Notes: generated by a model not told the origin, from the letters alone. A DNA stretch of 64,000 nucleotides from CAYSYM01 sp964435115 (GCA_964435115.1 CAYSYM010000011.1:1-64000); one strand, 5' to 3'; numbered from the stretch's first letter, positions 43,022 to 51,658 are shown. Translations and numbers: made by a program.

Positions 43022-43090
43022 CAACCGCAGCTGGCTGCTACCGTCGTCCTGTACTTCCTGGCCCGTCGCGCCGTGGCGTTGAGCGGCTAG
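43022..43090 (+). pseudogene. C-terminal remnant of an arginase-family (HutG-like) gene
   Basis: The last 22 or so codons before TAG 43088 read Q-L-A-A-T-V-V-L-Y-F-L-A-R-R-A-V-A. HutG at 57393-58391 ends S-L-A-A-T-V-V-L-Y-F-L-A-G-R-A-L-A. The two share the same frame and ending, but nucleotide wobble positions differ. Upstream DNA shows no further similarity by eye. A decayed ureohydrolase gene tail is the likely source; chance is less likely given 11 identical residues in a row. Confidence 0.55.
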
Positions 43091-43095
43091 CTCGG

Positions 43096-44091
43096 CTACG
43101 CCGGGACGGCGAGCATGCGGTCGATGGCGAGCCGGGCGCGGGCGGCGACGTCGGGATCCACCTCCACCCGCGGACGCAGGTCGCGCAGGCTGTCGCGCAG
43201 CTTCTCGAGCGTGATCTGCTTCATGTACTGGCAGATCGCGGCAGAGTCGGCCGCCACGAAGCGCTTGCCCGGGATCTCCTTGTGCAGCCGGTGCAGAATG
43301 CCCGTCTCGGTGGCGACGAGGAAAGTGTCGTTGGGCGAGGCGGCCGCGTGCCTGACCATCTTCTCGGTGGATAGCACGTAGCTGTTGGGTGCCATGAGCC
43401 CGCGTCCGTTGGCCCACACGCAGGCGCTGGTGCAGCCGCACTCCGGGTGGATGAGCAGGTCGGCTCGCGGGAAGGCGGCCTGCTTGGCGCGAATCTCGCC
43501 TGGGCGCATCCCCGCGTGCACGTGGCACTCGCCCAGCCAGACGTGCATGTTCTTGCGTCCCAGGGTCTCCTTGATCCACGCACCCAGGAACTGGTCGGGC
43601 AGGAAGAGGATCTCGCGATCCTCGGGGATCGCGCGGATCACCGCTTCGGCGTTCCCGCTCGTCACGCAGAAGTCCGACTCGGCCTTGACCGCGGCCGTGG
43701 TGTTGACGTAGCTCACGACCACCGCGCCCGGGTGCTCGGCCTTCCAGGCGCGCAGCTCCTCCACCGTGATCGCATCGGCCAGCGAGCAGCCAGCGCCCTC
43801 GTCCGGGATCACCACCACCCGGTCCGGGTTGAGGATCTTGGTGGTCTCGGCCATGAAGTAGACGCCGCACATGGCGACGACCGACGCCGCGGTCCGCGAG
43901 GCCTCGATCGCTAGGCCGAGCGAGTCGCCGACGAAGTGAGCCACGTCCTGGACTTCAGGCAGCTGGTAGTTGTGCGCCAGGATCACGGCGTCCCGCGCCC
44001 GAGCGAGGCGGCGCACCTCGTCCTGGAGCGCAGGAATCCCATCGGGGTGGGAGGCGCGTCGGTTGCGGAGGAGCGTCTCGAGTCCAATCAT
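43096..44091 (-). CDS. nadA: Quinolinate synthase
   Basis: A 331-residue 4Fe-4S enzyme that condenses iminoaspartate with dihydroxyacetone phosphate. Visible landmarks: A-H-N-Y-Q-L-P-E-V-Q-D and V-A-H-F-V-G-D-S-L, C-G-V-Y-F-M-A-E-T (first Cys ligand), P-E-C-G-C-T (second) and A-I-C-Q-Y-M-K (third). ATG 44091 overlaps the nadC stop by four bases. No nadB (aspartate oxidase) is present in this window. Confidence 0.95.
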   Translation of the reverse strand: MIGLETLLRNRRASHPDGIPALQDEVRRLARARDAVILAHNYQLPEVQDVAHFVGDSLGLAIEASRTAASVVAMCGVYFMAETTKILNPDRVVVIPDEGAGCSLADAITVEELRAWKAEHPGAVVVSYVNTTAAVKAESDFCVTSGNAEAVIRAIPEDREILFLPDQFLGAWIKETLGRKNMHVWLGECHVHAGMRPGEIRAKQAAFPRADLLIHPECGCTSACVWANGRGLMAPNSYVLSTEKMVRHAAASPNDTFLVATETGILHRLHKEIPGKRFVAADSAAICQYMKQITLEKLRDSLRDLRPRVEVDPDVAARARLAIDRMLAVPA

Positions 44092-44999
44092 GGCTGTCCC
44101 TCCGGCTCCACGAGCAGCGAGAAGTCGACAGCGCCGGCCGAGTGGGTGAGTGCCCCGAGCGACACGTAGTCCACGCCAGTCGCCGCTACCTCGCCGAGGT
44201 TAGCGAGGGTGACGCCGCCGCTCGCCTCCAGGCGCACGCGTCCGGCGGCGCGCTGCACGGCCTGGCGCAGGCCGGCGGTGTCGAAGTTGTCCAGCAGCAC
44301 GAGGTCGGCGCCGGCCGCGATGGCCTGGTCCAGCTCGATCAGGGTGGTTACCTCGACCTCGACGAGCTGCGCCGGCGCGGCGCGCCGCCGGGCGGCGCGG
44401 ACGGCGCTGGCGATGCCACCGGCGGCGCGGACGTGGTTCTCCTTGATGAGGAAGCCGTCGTCCAGGCCTGCGCGGTGGTTGCGGCAGCCGCCGACCCGCA
44501 CGGCGTACTTCTCCAGCACCCGCAGGCCCGGTGTGGTCTTGCGGGTGTCCAGCACGGTCGCGCGTGTGCCGACGGCGAGTCGCGCCGCCTGCCGGCTCGC
44601 GGTCGCCACGCCTGAGAGCCGCTGCAGGAAGTTCAGCGCCGTGCGCTCACCGGTCAGGATGACGGCCAGCGGCCCATGGACGCGGGCGACGGTGCGCGGC
44701 TCGGCACTCCAGGAGCCCTCGGCGGCGAGCGGCGCGACTTCCACTCGCGGGTCGAGGCGGGCGTAGACCGCGCGCACGACCGGCAGACCGCACACGGCGC
44801 CCGGCGCCTTCTGCACGATCGCCGCCGCGCCCACCGCATCCGGGGGCACGGTCGCCTCGGTGGTGACGTCGCCCCGACCCACGTCCTCGAGCAGCGCCAG
44901 GTCGACGATGGCCAGAGCCTCGGCGGCGAGCCCGCCGAACGGCGCGGCGTCTGGAGCCGTGGGTACGCCGACGCGCGGCGCGACAGACGGAATGATCAC
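44088..44999 (-). CDS. nadC: Nicotinate-nucleotide pyrophosphorylase (carboxylating)
   Basis: This 303-residue enzyme turns quinolinate and PRPP into nicotinate mononucleotide. E-D-V-G-R-G-D-V-T-T is the N-terminal signature; R-T-A-L-N-F-L-Q-R-L-S-G-V-A-T, D-T-R-K-T-T-P-G-L-R, G-G-C-R-N-H-R-A-G-L and E-V-E-V-T-T form the active site. GTG 44999 overlaps the nrtR end by four bases, in keeping with a nrtR-nadC-nadA operon. Confidence 0.95.
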   Translation of the reverse strand: MIIPSVAPRVGVPTAPDAAPFGGLAAEALAIVDLALLEDVGRGDVTTEATVPPDAVGAAAIVQKAPGAVCGLPVVRAVYARLDPRVEVAPLAAEGSWSAEPRTVARVHGPLAVILTGERTALNFLQRLSGVATASRQAARLAVGTRATVLDTRKTTPGLRVLEKYAVRVGGCRNHRAGLDDGFLIKENHVRAAGGIASAVRAARRRAAPAQLVEVEVTTLIELDQAIAAGADLVLLDNFDTAGLRQAVQRAAGRVRLEASGGVTLANLGEVAATGVDYVSLGALTHSAGAVDFSLLVEPEGQP

Positions 45000-45832
45000 G
45001 TTCCCGACACCTCCTCGGTCCGGCGCGGCCCGATGGCGCGGCGCTCGCCCGCCCGGGCTGTCCCGTCGGCGCCAGGCGTGGTTGGCCCCTCGCCGCCCCA
45101 CGGCAGCTCGCGCTCCCACGTGCCGCCCACGGGCCCGACGAAGCGGTACAGGTCACCCGGCCGACCAACCCGGCCGCCGTGCGCCGCGCGGCCGCCGGTG
45201 GGTGCCAGCACGCCCGAGGCGAACAGCGCGGCGAATGCCTTCTTGAAGTTGCTCGTGTTGAGGCGCAGCAGCGAGGGGTCGAGGATGGCCGCGTAGACGG
45301 CGCGCAGCTCGGGCAGCGTGAAGGCGTCTGGGAGGAGCTGGAACGCCACCCACGAGTAGCGCAGCTTGGACTGGGTGCGGTTGATCGCGACCCGCAGCAT
45401 GTCGGCGTGGTCGAAGGCGAGCGTCTCGGCGGCCACACGGCGGACAGGGGCCCAGTTGACGCGGGTGATGCCACCGCCCGGCGCCAGGGCGAGGTCGTCA
45501 CTGCGCACGAGCGCGACGTGGGCGACGGACACCACGCGGCCGCGCGTGTCGCGGCCGGGCGCGCCGAAGGTGCCGAGCTGCTCGAGGTACCAGTCGTGGG
45601 CGTCCAGGCCGGCTTTGTCGTTGAGCGCGCGGCGGGCGGCCGCGTCGAACGTCTCGCGGGCGCGCACGAGCACGCCGGGCAGCGACCACTTGCCGGCGTA
45701 GGCTGGCTCGTCGCGCTGGGCGAGCAGCACCTGCCAGGCATCCTCGACCCGCGCGCTCGGGCGCACGGTGAAGAGGACGACGTCGACGGCGACGACGGCG
45801 TTAGGCTCGAGCCGACCGTTCCGCGGAGGCAC
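44996..45832 (-). CDS. nrtR: NrtR-type Nudix-related transcriptional regulator
   Basis: A 278-residue protein: N-terminal Nudix-like domain (residues about 10-150, K-W-S-L-P-G-V-L-V-R-A-R-E-T-F-D-A-A-A-R-R-A-L) whose Nudix box departs from the catalytic G-x5-E-x7-R-E-x-x-E-E pattern, as in NrtR regulators that bind ADP-ribose. A C-terminal winged helix follows (L-P-D-A-F-T-L-P-E-L-R-A-V-Y-A-A-I-L and N-T-S-N-F-K-K-A-F). It is the first gene of the NAD operon, so autoregulation is expected. GTG 45832 is directly at the predicted transcription start. The last 40 residues look non-conserved. Confidence 0.88.
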   Translation of the reverse strand: MPPRNGRLEPNAVVAVDVVLFTVRPSARVEDAWQVLLAQRDEPAYAGKWSLPGVLVRARETFDAAARRALNDKAGLDAHDWYLEQLGTFGAPGRDTRGRVVSVAHVALVRSDDLALAPGGGITRVNWAPVRRVAAETLAFDHADMLRVAINRTQSKLRYSWVAFQLLPDAFTLPELRAVYAAILDPSLLRLNTSNFKKAFAALFASGVLAPTGGRAAHGGRVGRPGDLYRFVGPVGGTWERELPWGGEGPTTPGADGTARAGERRAIGPRRTEEVSGT

Positions 45833-45839
45833 GACCTCT

Positions 45840-45867
45840 ACTCTACTGGATTTGAACCAGATAGAGT
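45840..45867 (-). promoter_or_regulatory. Candidate NrtR operator over the nrtR-nadC-nadA promoter
   Basis: ACTCTACTGG (45840-45849) and CCAGATAGAGT (45857-45867) form an inverted repeat with one extra base. On the minus strand TTGACT (45870-45865) and TAGAGT (45845-45840) are the likely -35 and -10. The repeat fills the promoter, so binding would repress. Transcription would begin at about 45833, next to the GTG start. Confidence 0.6.
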
Positions 45868-45943
45868 CAATTGCTCAAGCTACCACCGGGTGACAGAGCC
45901 TTTCCATCATGATGGAGCATTGCGCGCTGCTAGGAGCAGGTGC

Positions 45944-46261
45944 ATGCAACGCCGGACGCGCAAGCCGCTGCAGATCTACCTGGACCGGCAGCAGGAGCGG
46001 GCGCTCCGCATGGTCGCGGCGCGGGCGCACGTCTCCCTGGCGGAGACCATCCGGCGCAGTGTCGACCAGTACCCGGTCGGCGCGCTGCCCCCCGACCAGG
46101 ACCCTTCCCGGGGACTCATCGGCCTCGGCCACAGTGGACGGTCGGATCTCTCAGTCCGCCATGACGAGGTCGTCGCGGTCCAGGCGGCGCCGCGTGACCC
46201 GCGTGAGCCCGACCTGTTCGTGGACAGGGGTGGATGGATCGCCGGCGGGAAGCGTTCAGGG
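45944..46261 (+). pseudogene. Ribbon-helix-helix antitoxin with fused VapC stub
   Basis: ATG 45944 starts a ribbon-helix-helix antitoxin: K-P-L-Q-I-Y-L-D-R-Q-Q-E-R-A-L-R, then A-H-V-S-L-A-E-T-I-R-R-S-V-D-Q-Y and L-G-H-S-G-R-S-D-L-S-V-R-H-D-E. Without a stop the frame runs into E-P-D-L-F-V-D-R-G-G-W-I-A-G-G-K-R-S-G, which looks like the first strand and helix of a VapC PIN toxin, and then meets the 3' end of the convergent rhodanese gene. The usual stop between antitoxin and toxin is lost and most of the toxin is gone. Confidence 0.6.
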
Positions 46262-47155
46262 CGCCGCTGCCTGCGCGGCGGGGTTCTCGATGGGCACGCC
46301 GATGACCGAGCCGTACTCGGTCCAGGAGCCGTCATAGTTGCGTACCCGCGGGTAGCCCAGCAGCTCCGTCAGCACGAACCACGTATGGCTCGACCGTTCG
46401 CCGATCCGGCAGTAGGCGATGACGTCCTTCTCCGGCGAGACCCCCTGGTTCTGGTAGAGCTGACGCAGCTCCTCGGGGCTCTTGAACGTGCCGTCCTCGT
46501 TGGCTGCCTGTCCCCAGGGGATGTTGTGCGCTCCCGGGACGTGGCCCGCCCGCTGGGCCGACTCACCCATACCGGGCGGGGCGAGCACCTCCCCGCGGTA
46601 CTCGGCCGGCGACCGCACGTCCACCAGCGCCTTGCCGGCCGGCGCGTCCGTGACCTGGAGGACATCGCGGAGGTAGGCCCGATAGCTCAGGTCGGGCTCC
46701 GGGACCGGATAGGTGGTCGGCCGGATGCGTGGGGGCTCGGTGGTGAAGGGACGGCCCTCGAGCTCCCACTTCTTGCGGCCGCCATTCATGAGGGCCGCGT
46801 CCCGGTGGCCGTACATCTTGGCGATCCAGTAGGCGAAGGCCGCGAACCAGTTGTTGTTGTCGCCGTAGAAGACGAGCCGGGTCTGGGGCGTCACTCCGGC
46901 CTGTCCGAGCAGGCGCGCCCAGGCCTCGGGCGTCGGGATGTCCCGCCGAATGGGGTCGGACAACTGGGTGTGCCAGTTGATGCCGACGGCGTTGGGCAGA
47001 TGGCCGGACTCGTACGCGGCCGTGTCGACATCCACCTCCAGCAGACGAATTCCCAGGTCGTCCAGGTGCTCGGCCACCCAGGCGGTCGAGACCAGGGCGG
47101 CGGGGTTGGCGTACCCCTGCGCCCCGGCGGCTGGAGAACCGTGCGCGTGTGCCAT
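46256..47155 (-). CDS. Thiosulfate/3-mercaptopyruvate sulfurtransferase, two rhodanese domains
   Basis: A 299-residue enzyme with two rhodanese domains. The N-terminal, inactive domain has L-L-E-V-D-V-D-T-A-A-Y-E-S-G-H-L-P-N-A. The C-terminal domain has L-V-D-V-R-S-P-A-E-Y-R-G-E and the active-site loop Y-C-R-I-G-E-R-S-S-H-T-W. C-R-x-G-x-R is the thiosulfate type. It transfers sulfane sulfur to cyanide or other acceptors. The gene stands alone, 86 bases from the ade stop. Confidence 0.92.
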   Translation of the reverse strand: MAHAHGSPAAGAQGYANPAALVSTAWVAEHLDDLGIRLLEVDVDTAAYESGHLPNAVGINWHTQLSDPIRRDIPTPEAWARLLGQAGVTPQTRLVFYGDNNNWFAAFAYWIAKMYGHRDAALMNGGRKKWELEGRPFTTEPPRIRPTTYPVPEPDLSYRAYLRDVLQVTDAPAGKALVDVRSPAEYRGEVLAPPGMGESAQRAGHVPGAHNIPWGQAANEDGTFKSPEELRQLYQNQGVSPEKDVIAYCRIGERSSHTWFVLTELLGYPRVRNYDGSWTEYGSVIGVPIENPAAQAAAP

Positions 47156-47241
47156 GGTGCGTCCTCCCTCGCCCGGTATTCTGGCCCATGGCGGCCCGCC
47201 CGCACGTCAATTTCGCCGCGGCGGGGCCGCGGGCGTGGCGC

Positions 47242-48954
47242 CTACGCGTGGAGGGTAACGAACGTCCAGGCCTCGACGTCCACCAGCCCGCGGTCGGTCA
47301 GCTTGAGCGCGGGGATGACCGAGAGCGCCAGGAACGAGAGCGCCATGAAGGGGTGGGGGACCGCGCATCCCAGCGCCCGCGCGGCGGTTTCCAGCCCCTC
47401 CAGCCGGCGGGCGACCTCCTCGAAAGGCAGGTCTGACATCAGGCCGGCGATCGGGAGCGGCAGCGTCGCCAACACCCGGCCGTCCCGCACCACGGCCAGG
47501 CCGCCCTCCTGCCGAACCACCGCCTGGACGGCGCCCAGCATATCCCGGTCGCTCACCCCGACCACGCCAATGTTGTGGGCGTCGTGGGCCACGGAAGAGG
47601 CCAGCGCCCCGGCCCGCAGACCGAACCCCTTCACGAGTCCGACACCCACCCGGCCGCTCGCCCGGTGGCGCTCGACCACCGCCAGCTTCAGGTGGTCGCG
47701 TGCCGGGTCGGCCACGATCTGCCCGTCCAGGACTGCGGGCTCCTCCACGAGGTGCTCGGTCACGATCTGACCAGGCACGAGCCCGATCACCCGGCAACGG
47801 CCCGCGCCGCGCGGGAGCCCGAACGCGGTGGAGTCGAGCGGCGCCACGCGCACCGAGCGCCTGGCCACGGAGTAGTCGACCGGGGGCGGGTCGAAGAGGG
47901 GCACGCCATCCCGCGCCACCAACCGCCCATCCTTGAAGACGAGCCGGGCGTGGGGCCGCTGCAGATCGTCCACGACCACCAGGTCCGCGCGGTAGCCGGG
48001 CGCGATGGCCCCGAGCCGCTTCAGCCCGAACCGTTCGGCCGGGTTGATGCTTGCCAGCGCCACCGCCCAGACGGGCTCGAGCCCGTGCCGGATGGCCAGG
48101 CGGAGCGCGTGGTCCAGGTGCCCCTCATCGCGCAGGTCGGTCGGCGTGCGGTCGTCGGTGACCAGCATCACGCGCCGCGCGCGGAGCCGCTGCACTACGG
48201 GCAGCAGGTCGGCCAGGTTGTGCTCCGTCGAGCCCTCGCGCACCATCAGCCACATCCCGAGCCGCAGCTTCTCTTCCGCCTCTTCAGCGCGCGTCGTCTC
48301 ATGGTCGCTCTCAACACCCGCGGCGAGGTAGCCGCACAGCTCCTTGCCAGCCAGGCCGGGCGCGTGGCCGTCGATCGGCACGCCGGCTAGCTGCCCCAGC
48401 TCGACCTTGGCCAGCACGTCCGGATCGGCGTTCAACAGGCCGGGGAAGTTCATCACCTCGGCCACCCCGACCACGCGGTCGAGGCCGAGCAGAGGTTCCA
48501 TCTCCGCCGCTCCGAGGGTGTGCGCGGAACTCTCCAGCGGCGAGGCCGGCACGCACGAAGGCACGTTCACGAACACGTTCAGCGGTAGCCCGGCGGTGGC
48601 CTGGAGGAGCAGGCGCACGCCCTGGGCACCGAGCACGTTGCCGATCTCGTGCGGGTCGACGACGACGCTCGTCACGCCGCGCGGCACGACGGCCCGGGCG
48701 AACTCGCCCGGGGCGAGCATGGTGCTCTCCACGTGGAGGTGGCCGTCGATGAGTCCGGGCAGGACGTACGCTCCCTGGAGGTCGAGCTCCTCGCGCCCGT
48801 CGTACTCGCCCAGACCGACCACGCAGCCCTCGTGGATGGCAACGTCCGTGGCGTCGACCTGGTTCGTGAAGACGTTGGCCACCCGCGCGCGCTTCAGCAC
48901 CAGATCAGGTGGGCGCAGACCCCGCGCCGCCAGAATTCGATCGGCCAGGCCCAT
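47242..48954 (-). CDS. ade: Adenine deaminase
   Basis: A 570-residue amidohydrolase that turns adenine into hypoxanthine. Metal-binding and family motifs: P-G-L-I-D-G-H-L-H-V-E-S-T-M, P-H-E-I-G-N-V, D-G-H-A-P-G-L, D-D-R-T-P-T-D-L, and the C-terminal H-N-I-G-V-V-G region with H-D-A-H-N. ATG 48954 follows GAGGAAG; the frame is open upstream without good sequence. Divergent from the hut operon. Supplies ammonia and hypoxanthine from purines. Confidence 0.94.
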   Translation of the reverse strand: MGLADRILAARGLRPPDLVLKRARVANVFTNQVDATDVAIHEGCVVGLGEYDGREELDLQGAYVLPGLIDGHLHVESTMLAPGEFARAVVPRGVTSVVVDPHEIGNVLGAQGVRLLLQATAGLPLNVFVNVPSCVPASPLESSAHTLGAAEMEPLLGLDRVVGVAEVMNFPGLLNADPDVLAKVELGQLAGVPIDGHAPGLAGKELCGYLAAGVESDHETTRAEEAEEKLRLGMWLMVREGSTEHNLADLLPVVQRLRARRVMLVTDDRTPTDLRDEGHLDHALRLAIRHGLEPVWAVALASINPAERFGLKRLGAIAPGYRADLVVVDDLQRPHARLVFKDGRLVARDGVPLFDPPPVDYSVARRSVRVAPLDSTAFGLPRGAGRCRVIGLVPGQIVTEHLVEEPAVLDGQIVADPARDHLKLAVVERHRASGRVGVGLVKGFGLRAGALASSVAHDAHNIGVVGVSDRDMLGAVQAVVRQEGGLAVVRDGRVLATLPLPIAGLMSDLPFEEVARRLEGLETAARALGCAVPHPFMALSFLALSVIPALKLTDRGLVDVEAWTFVTLHA

Positions 48955-49135
48955 GCCAGCTTCCTCCCTCACGCGAGCCGCATCGCGCTCACGCCCCTGC
49001 CCATGCTCGCAGCCTACCGGCACCCGCGGGCCGCATCAAGCGACCCCTCCCCCCCGAATCCGTGAGTCCGAGATCAGATCCGTCACCCAGCGGGTGAAGC
49101 TTTCAATCGGGAATCCACGGATTGGGGCCCCCTGC

Positions 49136-49180
49136 TTGACACCCCGGCGCACGGCTGGCAAGATTCGACTAGTCGACTAG
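49136..49180 (+). promoter_or_regulatory. hut operon promoter with 12-bp palindromic operator
   Basis: TTGACA (49136-49141), 17 bases, CAAGAT (49159-49164). CTAGTCGACTAG (49169-49180) is a perfect palindrome covering the predicted start of transcription, and CGACTAG occurs twice in tandem. The ATG at 49185 follows almost at once, leaving no room for a ribosome site, so the message is nearly leaderless. A GntR/HutC-type repressor encoded next door is the obvious ligand. Confidence 0.65.
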
Positions 49181-49184
49181 CCAA

Positions 49185-49943
49185 ATGCGCACCCAGGGGC
49201 TGCCCCGCTACCTCCGCCTGGCCGACGACCTGCGCGCCCGGATCCGCTCCGGCGTGCTCCCGCCCAAAGCCCGGCTGCCCACCGAGGCCGAGCTGTGCCA
49301 GCGCTACGGCCTCAGCCGCGGCACGGTCGTCCGCGCCCTCGAGCTGCTCGAGCGCCAGGGGCTGATCGAGCGCCAGGCGGGGCGCGGCACGTTCGTCGCC
49401 GCGCCCCGCCTGGCTCCGGGGAGCTTCCGCATCCTCGACTTCTCCGACGACATGCGCCAGCGCGGCAAGACCCCGGGCACCCGGCTGCTGCACCGGGGCG
49501 TGGAGCGGCCGACGCCGTTCCTCGCGACCGCGCTGCGCCTGCCGCGCGGCGAACAGGTCATCCGCATCGAGCGGCTGCGGCTGGCGGACGGCGAGCCGAT
49601 GGCGCTGGAGACCCGCTATCTGGCCTACGCCACCTGCCCGGAGCTGCTCGACGAGGACCTCGAGCGCGAGTCCATCCACCGCCTGCTGATCGAGAAGTAC
49701 CGGCTGCCGCTTGTGCGCGCCCAGTTCACCATGTCGGCCGCGGTGCTGGACCCTCGCGAGGCGGCCCTGCTCGCGACCGCCCCCGGCACGCCGGGCTTCC
49801 GGGTCGAGCGCCTCACCTTCACGACCGGCGATCGGCCTGTCACCTTCATGACCTCGCTCTACCGCGGCGACCAGTACCGCTTCACCGCCGAGCTGGGGCC
49901 GGTCCCCGGCCCCGAGTCCAACGGATCCGAAGTGCACGTATGA
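49185..49943 (+). CDS. hutC: GntR-family repressor of histidine utilisation
   Basis: The 252-residue regulator has an N-terminal GntR winged helix: Y-L-R-L-A-D-D-L-R-A-R-I-R-S-G, L-P-T-E-A-E-L-C-Q-R-Y-G-L-S-R-G-T-V and G-L-I-E-R-Q-A-G-R-G-T-F-V. A UTRA ligand domain follows (residues about 95-245, R-L-R-L-A-D-G-E-P-M-A-L-E-T-R-Y-L). HutC proteins sense urocanate. Its stop overlaps the hutU start as ATGA, so it leads the operon and likely represses it from the palindrome just upstream. Confidence 0.88.
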   Translation: MRTQGLPRYLRLADDLRARIRSGVLPPKARLPTEAELCQRYGLSRGTVVRALELLERQGLIERQAGRGTFVAAPRLAPGSFRILDFSDDMRQRGKTPGTRLLHRGVERPTPFLATALRLPRGEQVIRIERLRLADGEPMALETRYLAYATCPELLDEDLERESIHRLLIEKYRLPLVRAQFTMSAAVLDPREAALLATAPGTPGFRVERLTFTTGDRPVTFMTSLYRGDQYRFTAELGPVPGPESNGSEVHV

Positions 49944-51634
49944 CCACGCTGACCACCGCCGGCCCACGCGTCGTCCGCGCGCCGTGCGGGCCCGAGCGCA
50001 GCTGCAAGGGCTGGGAGCAGGAAGCCGCGCTGCGGATGCTGATGAACAACCTCGACCCGGAGGTCGCCGAGCGCCCCGAGGAGCTGGTGGTGTACGGGGG
50101 CACCGGCAAGGCCGCCCGCTCCTGGGAGGCGTTCGACGCCATCGTCCGCGCCCTGCGGGCGCTGGAGAACGACGAGACACTCCTCATCCAGAGCGGCAAG
50201 CCGGTCGCCGTCTTCCGGACCCACCAGGACGCGCCGCGCGTGCTGCTGGCCAACTCGCTGCTGGTGCCGCACTGGGCCACCTGGGACGAGTTCCGCCGCC
50301 TCGAGGCGCTCGGCCTGACCATGTACGGCCAGATGACCGCCGGCAGCTGGATCTACATCGGCACGCAGGGCATCGTGCAGGGAACCTACGAGACGTTCGC
50401 CGAGTGCGCCCGCCAGCACTTCGGCGGCACCCTGCGCGGGCGGCTGGTGCTCACCGCCGGCCTGGGCGGGATGGGCGGCGCCCAGCCGCTGGCCGCGACG
50501 ATGAACGCAGGGGTGGCGCTGTGCATCGAGGTCGATCCGGCCCGGGCGCAGCGCCGGGTGGAGACGCATTACCTCGACCGCGTCACGGCCGACCTCGACG
50601 AGACGGTGCGCTGGGTGGAGGAGGCGCGCGCCAGCGGCCGGCCGCTGAGCGTGGGGCTGATCGGCAACGCCGCCGAGGTGCACCCGAGGCTGCTGGAGCG
50701 GCCCGGCTTCCGGCCGGACGTGGTCACCGACCAGACCAGCGCCCACGACCCGCTCAGCTACGTGCCGGCCGACATGTCCGTCGAGGACGCGCGGCTGCTG
50801 GCGCGCGAGCAGCCGCGGGACATCACCCGCCGCGCCCTGGAGAGCATGGCCCGCCACCTGCGCGCCATGGTCGAGTGGCGGCGGCGGGGGGCCGTGGTGT
50901 TCGACTACGGCAACAACCTGCGCGCCCAGGGCGCGCTGGGCGGCGTCCCGCACGACGAGGCGTTCAGCTACCCCGGCTTCGTGTCGGCCTTCATCCGCCC
51001 GCTCTTCTGCCGGGGCGTGGGGCCGTTCCGCTGGGTGGCGCTCTCCGGCGACCCGGAGGACATCTACCGCACCGACGAGGCGGTGATGCGGCTCTTCCCC
51101 GAGAACGAGGGGCTGCAGCGCTGGCTGCGGCTGGCGCGCGAGAAGGTGGCCTTCCAGGGCCTGCCGGCCCGCATCTGCTGGCTCGGCTACGGCGAGCGGG
51201 ATCGGGCCGGGCTGGAGTTCAACCGCATGGTGCGCACGGGCGAGCTGAAGGGGCCGATCGTCATCGGCCGCGACCACCTTGACGCCGGGTCGGTGGCCTC
51301 GCCCTACCGAGAGACCGAGGGCATGCGGGACGGCTCGGACGCGATCGGCGACTGGCCGATCCTGAACGCCCTGATCAACACGGCCGCCGGCGGCAGCTGG
51401 GTGAGCGTACACCACGGCGGTGGCGTGGGCATCGGCTACAGCCTGCACGCCGGCATGGTCGTGGTGGCCGACGGCAGCGAGCGGGCCGAGCGGAAGTTGG
51501 CGCGCGTGCTCAAGACCGACCCCGGCATGGGCGTGGTGCGCCATGCCGATGCCGGCTACCCGGAGGCGCTGGCCGCGGCCCGCGAGCGCAGCGTACGCCT
51601 GCCGATGCTGGAAGACGGACCGCGCCGCGCGTAG
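49940..51634 (+). CDS. hutU: Urocanate hydratase
   Basis: This 564-residue NAD-dependent lyase hydrates urocanate to imidazolonepropionate. Landmarks: N-N-L-D-P-E-V-A-E-R-P-E-E-L-V-V-Y-G-G-T-G-K-A, T-A-G-L-G-G-M-G-G-A-Q (NAD binding), Y-L-D-R, D-Q-T-S-A-H-D-P and the C-terminal S-W-V-S-V-H-H-G-G-G-V-G-I-G-Y-S. The Cys in F-C-R-G-V-G-P-F-R-W is the conserved active-site region. Second gene of the operon; the binding-protein gene starts 24 bases later. Confidence 0.96.
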   Translation: MTTLTTAGPRVVRAPCGPERSCKGWEQEAALRMLMNNLDPEVAERPEELVVYGGTGKAARSWEAFDAIVRALRALENDETLLIQSGKPVAVFRTHQDAPRVLLANSLLVPHWATWDEFRRLEALGLTMYGQMTAGSWIYIGTQGIVQGTYETFAECARQHFGGTLRGRLVLTAGLGGMGGAQPLAATMNAGVALCIEVDPARAQRRVETHYLDRVTADLDETVRWVEEARASGRPLSVGLIGNAAEVHPRLLERPGFRPDVVTDQTSAHDPLSYVPADMSVEDARLLAREQPRDITRRALESMARHLRAMVEWRRRGAVVFDYGNNLRAQGALGGVPHDEAFSYPGFVSAFIRPLFCRGVGPFRWVALSGDPEDIYRTDEAVMRLFPENEGLQRWLRLAREKVAFQGLPARICWLGYGERDRAGLEFNRMVRTGELKGPIVIGRDHLDAGSVASPYRETEGMRDGSDAIGDWPILNALINTAAGGSWVSVHHGGGVGIGYSLHAGMVVVADGSERAERKLARVLKTDPGMGVVRHADAGYPEALAAARERSVRLPMLEDGPRRA

Positions 51635-51658
51635 CGGCGCGTTCGGAAGGGAGGGACC

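Noticed and set aside
45179..47770. An 863-residue plus-strand frame spanning nrtR, the antitoxin and the rhodanese gene
   Set aside because: Only residues encoded from 45944 to about 46261 resemble proteins; the rest is antisense of real genes.
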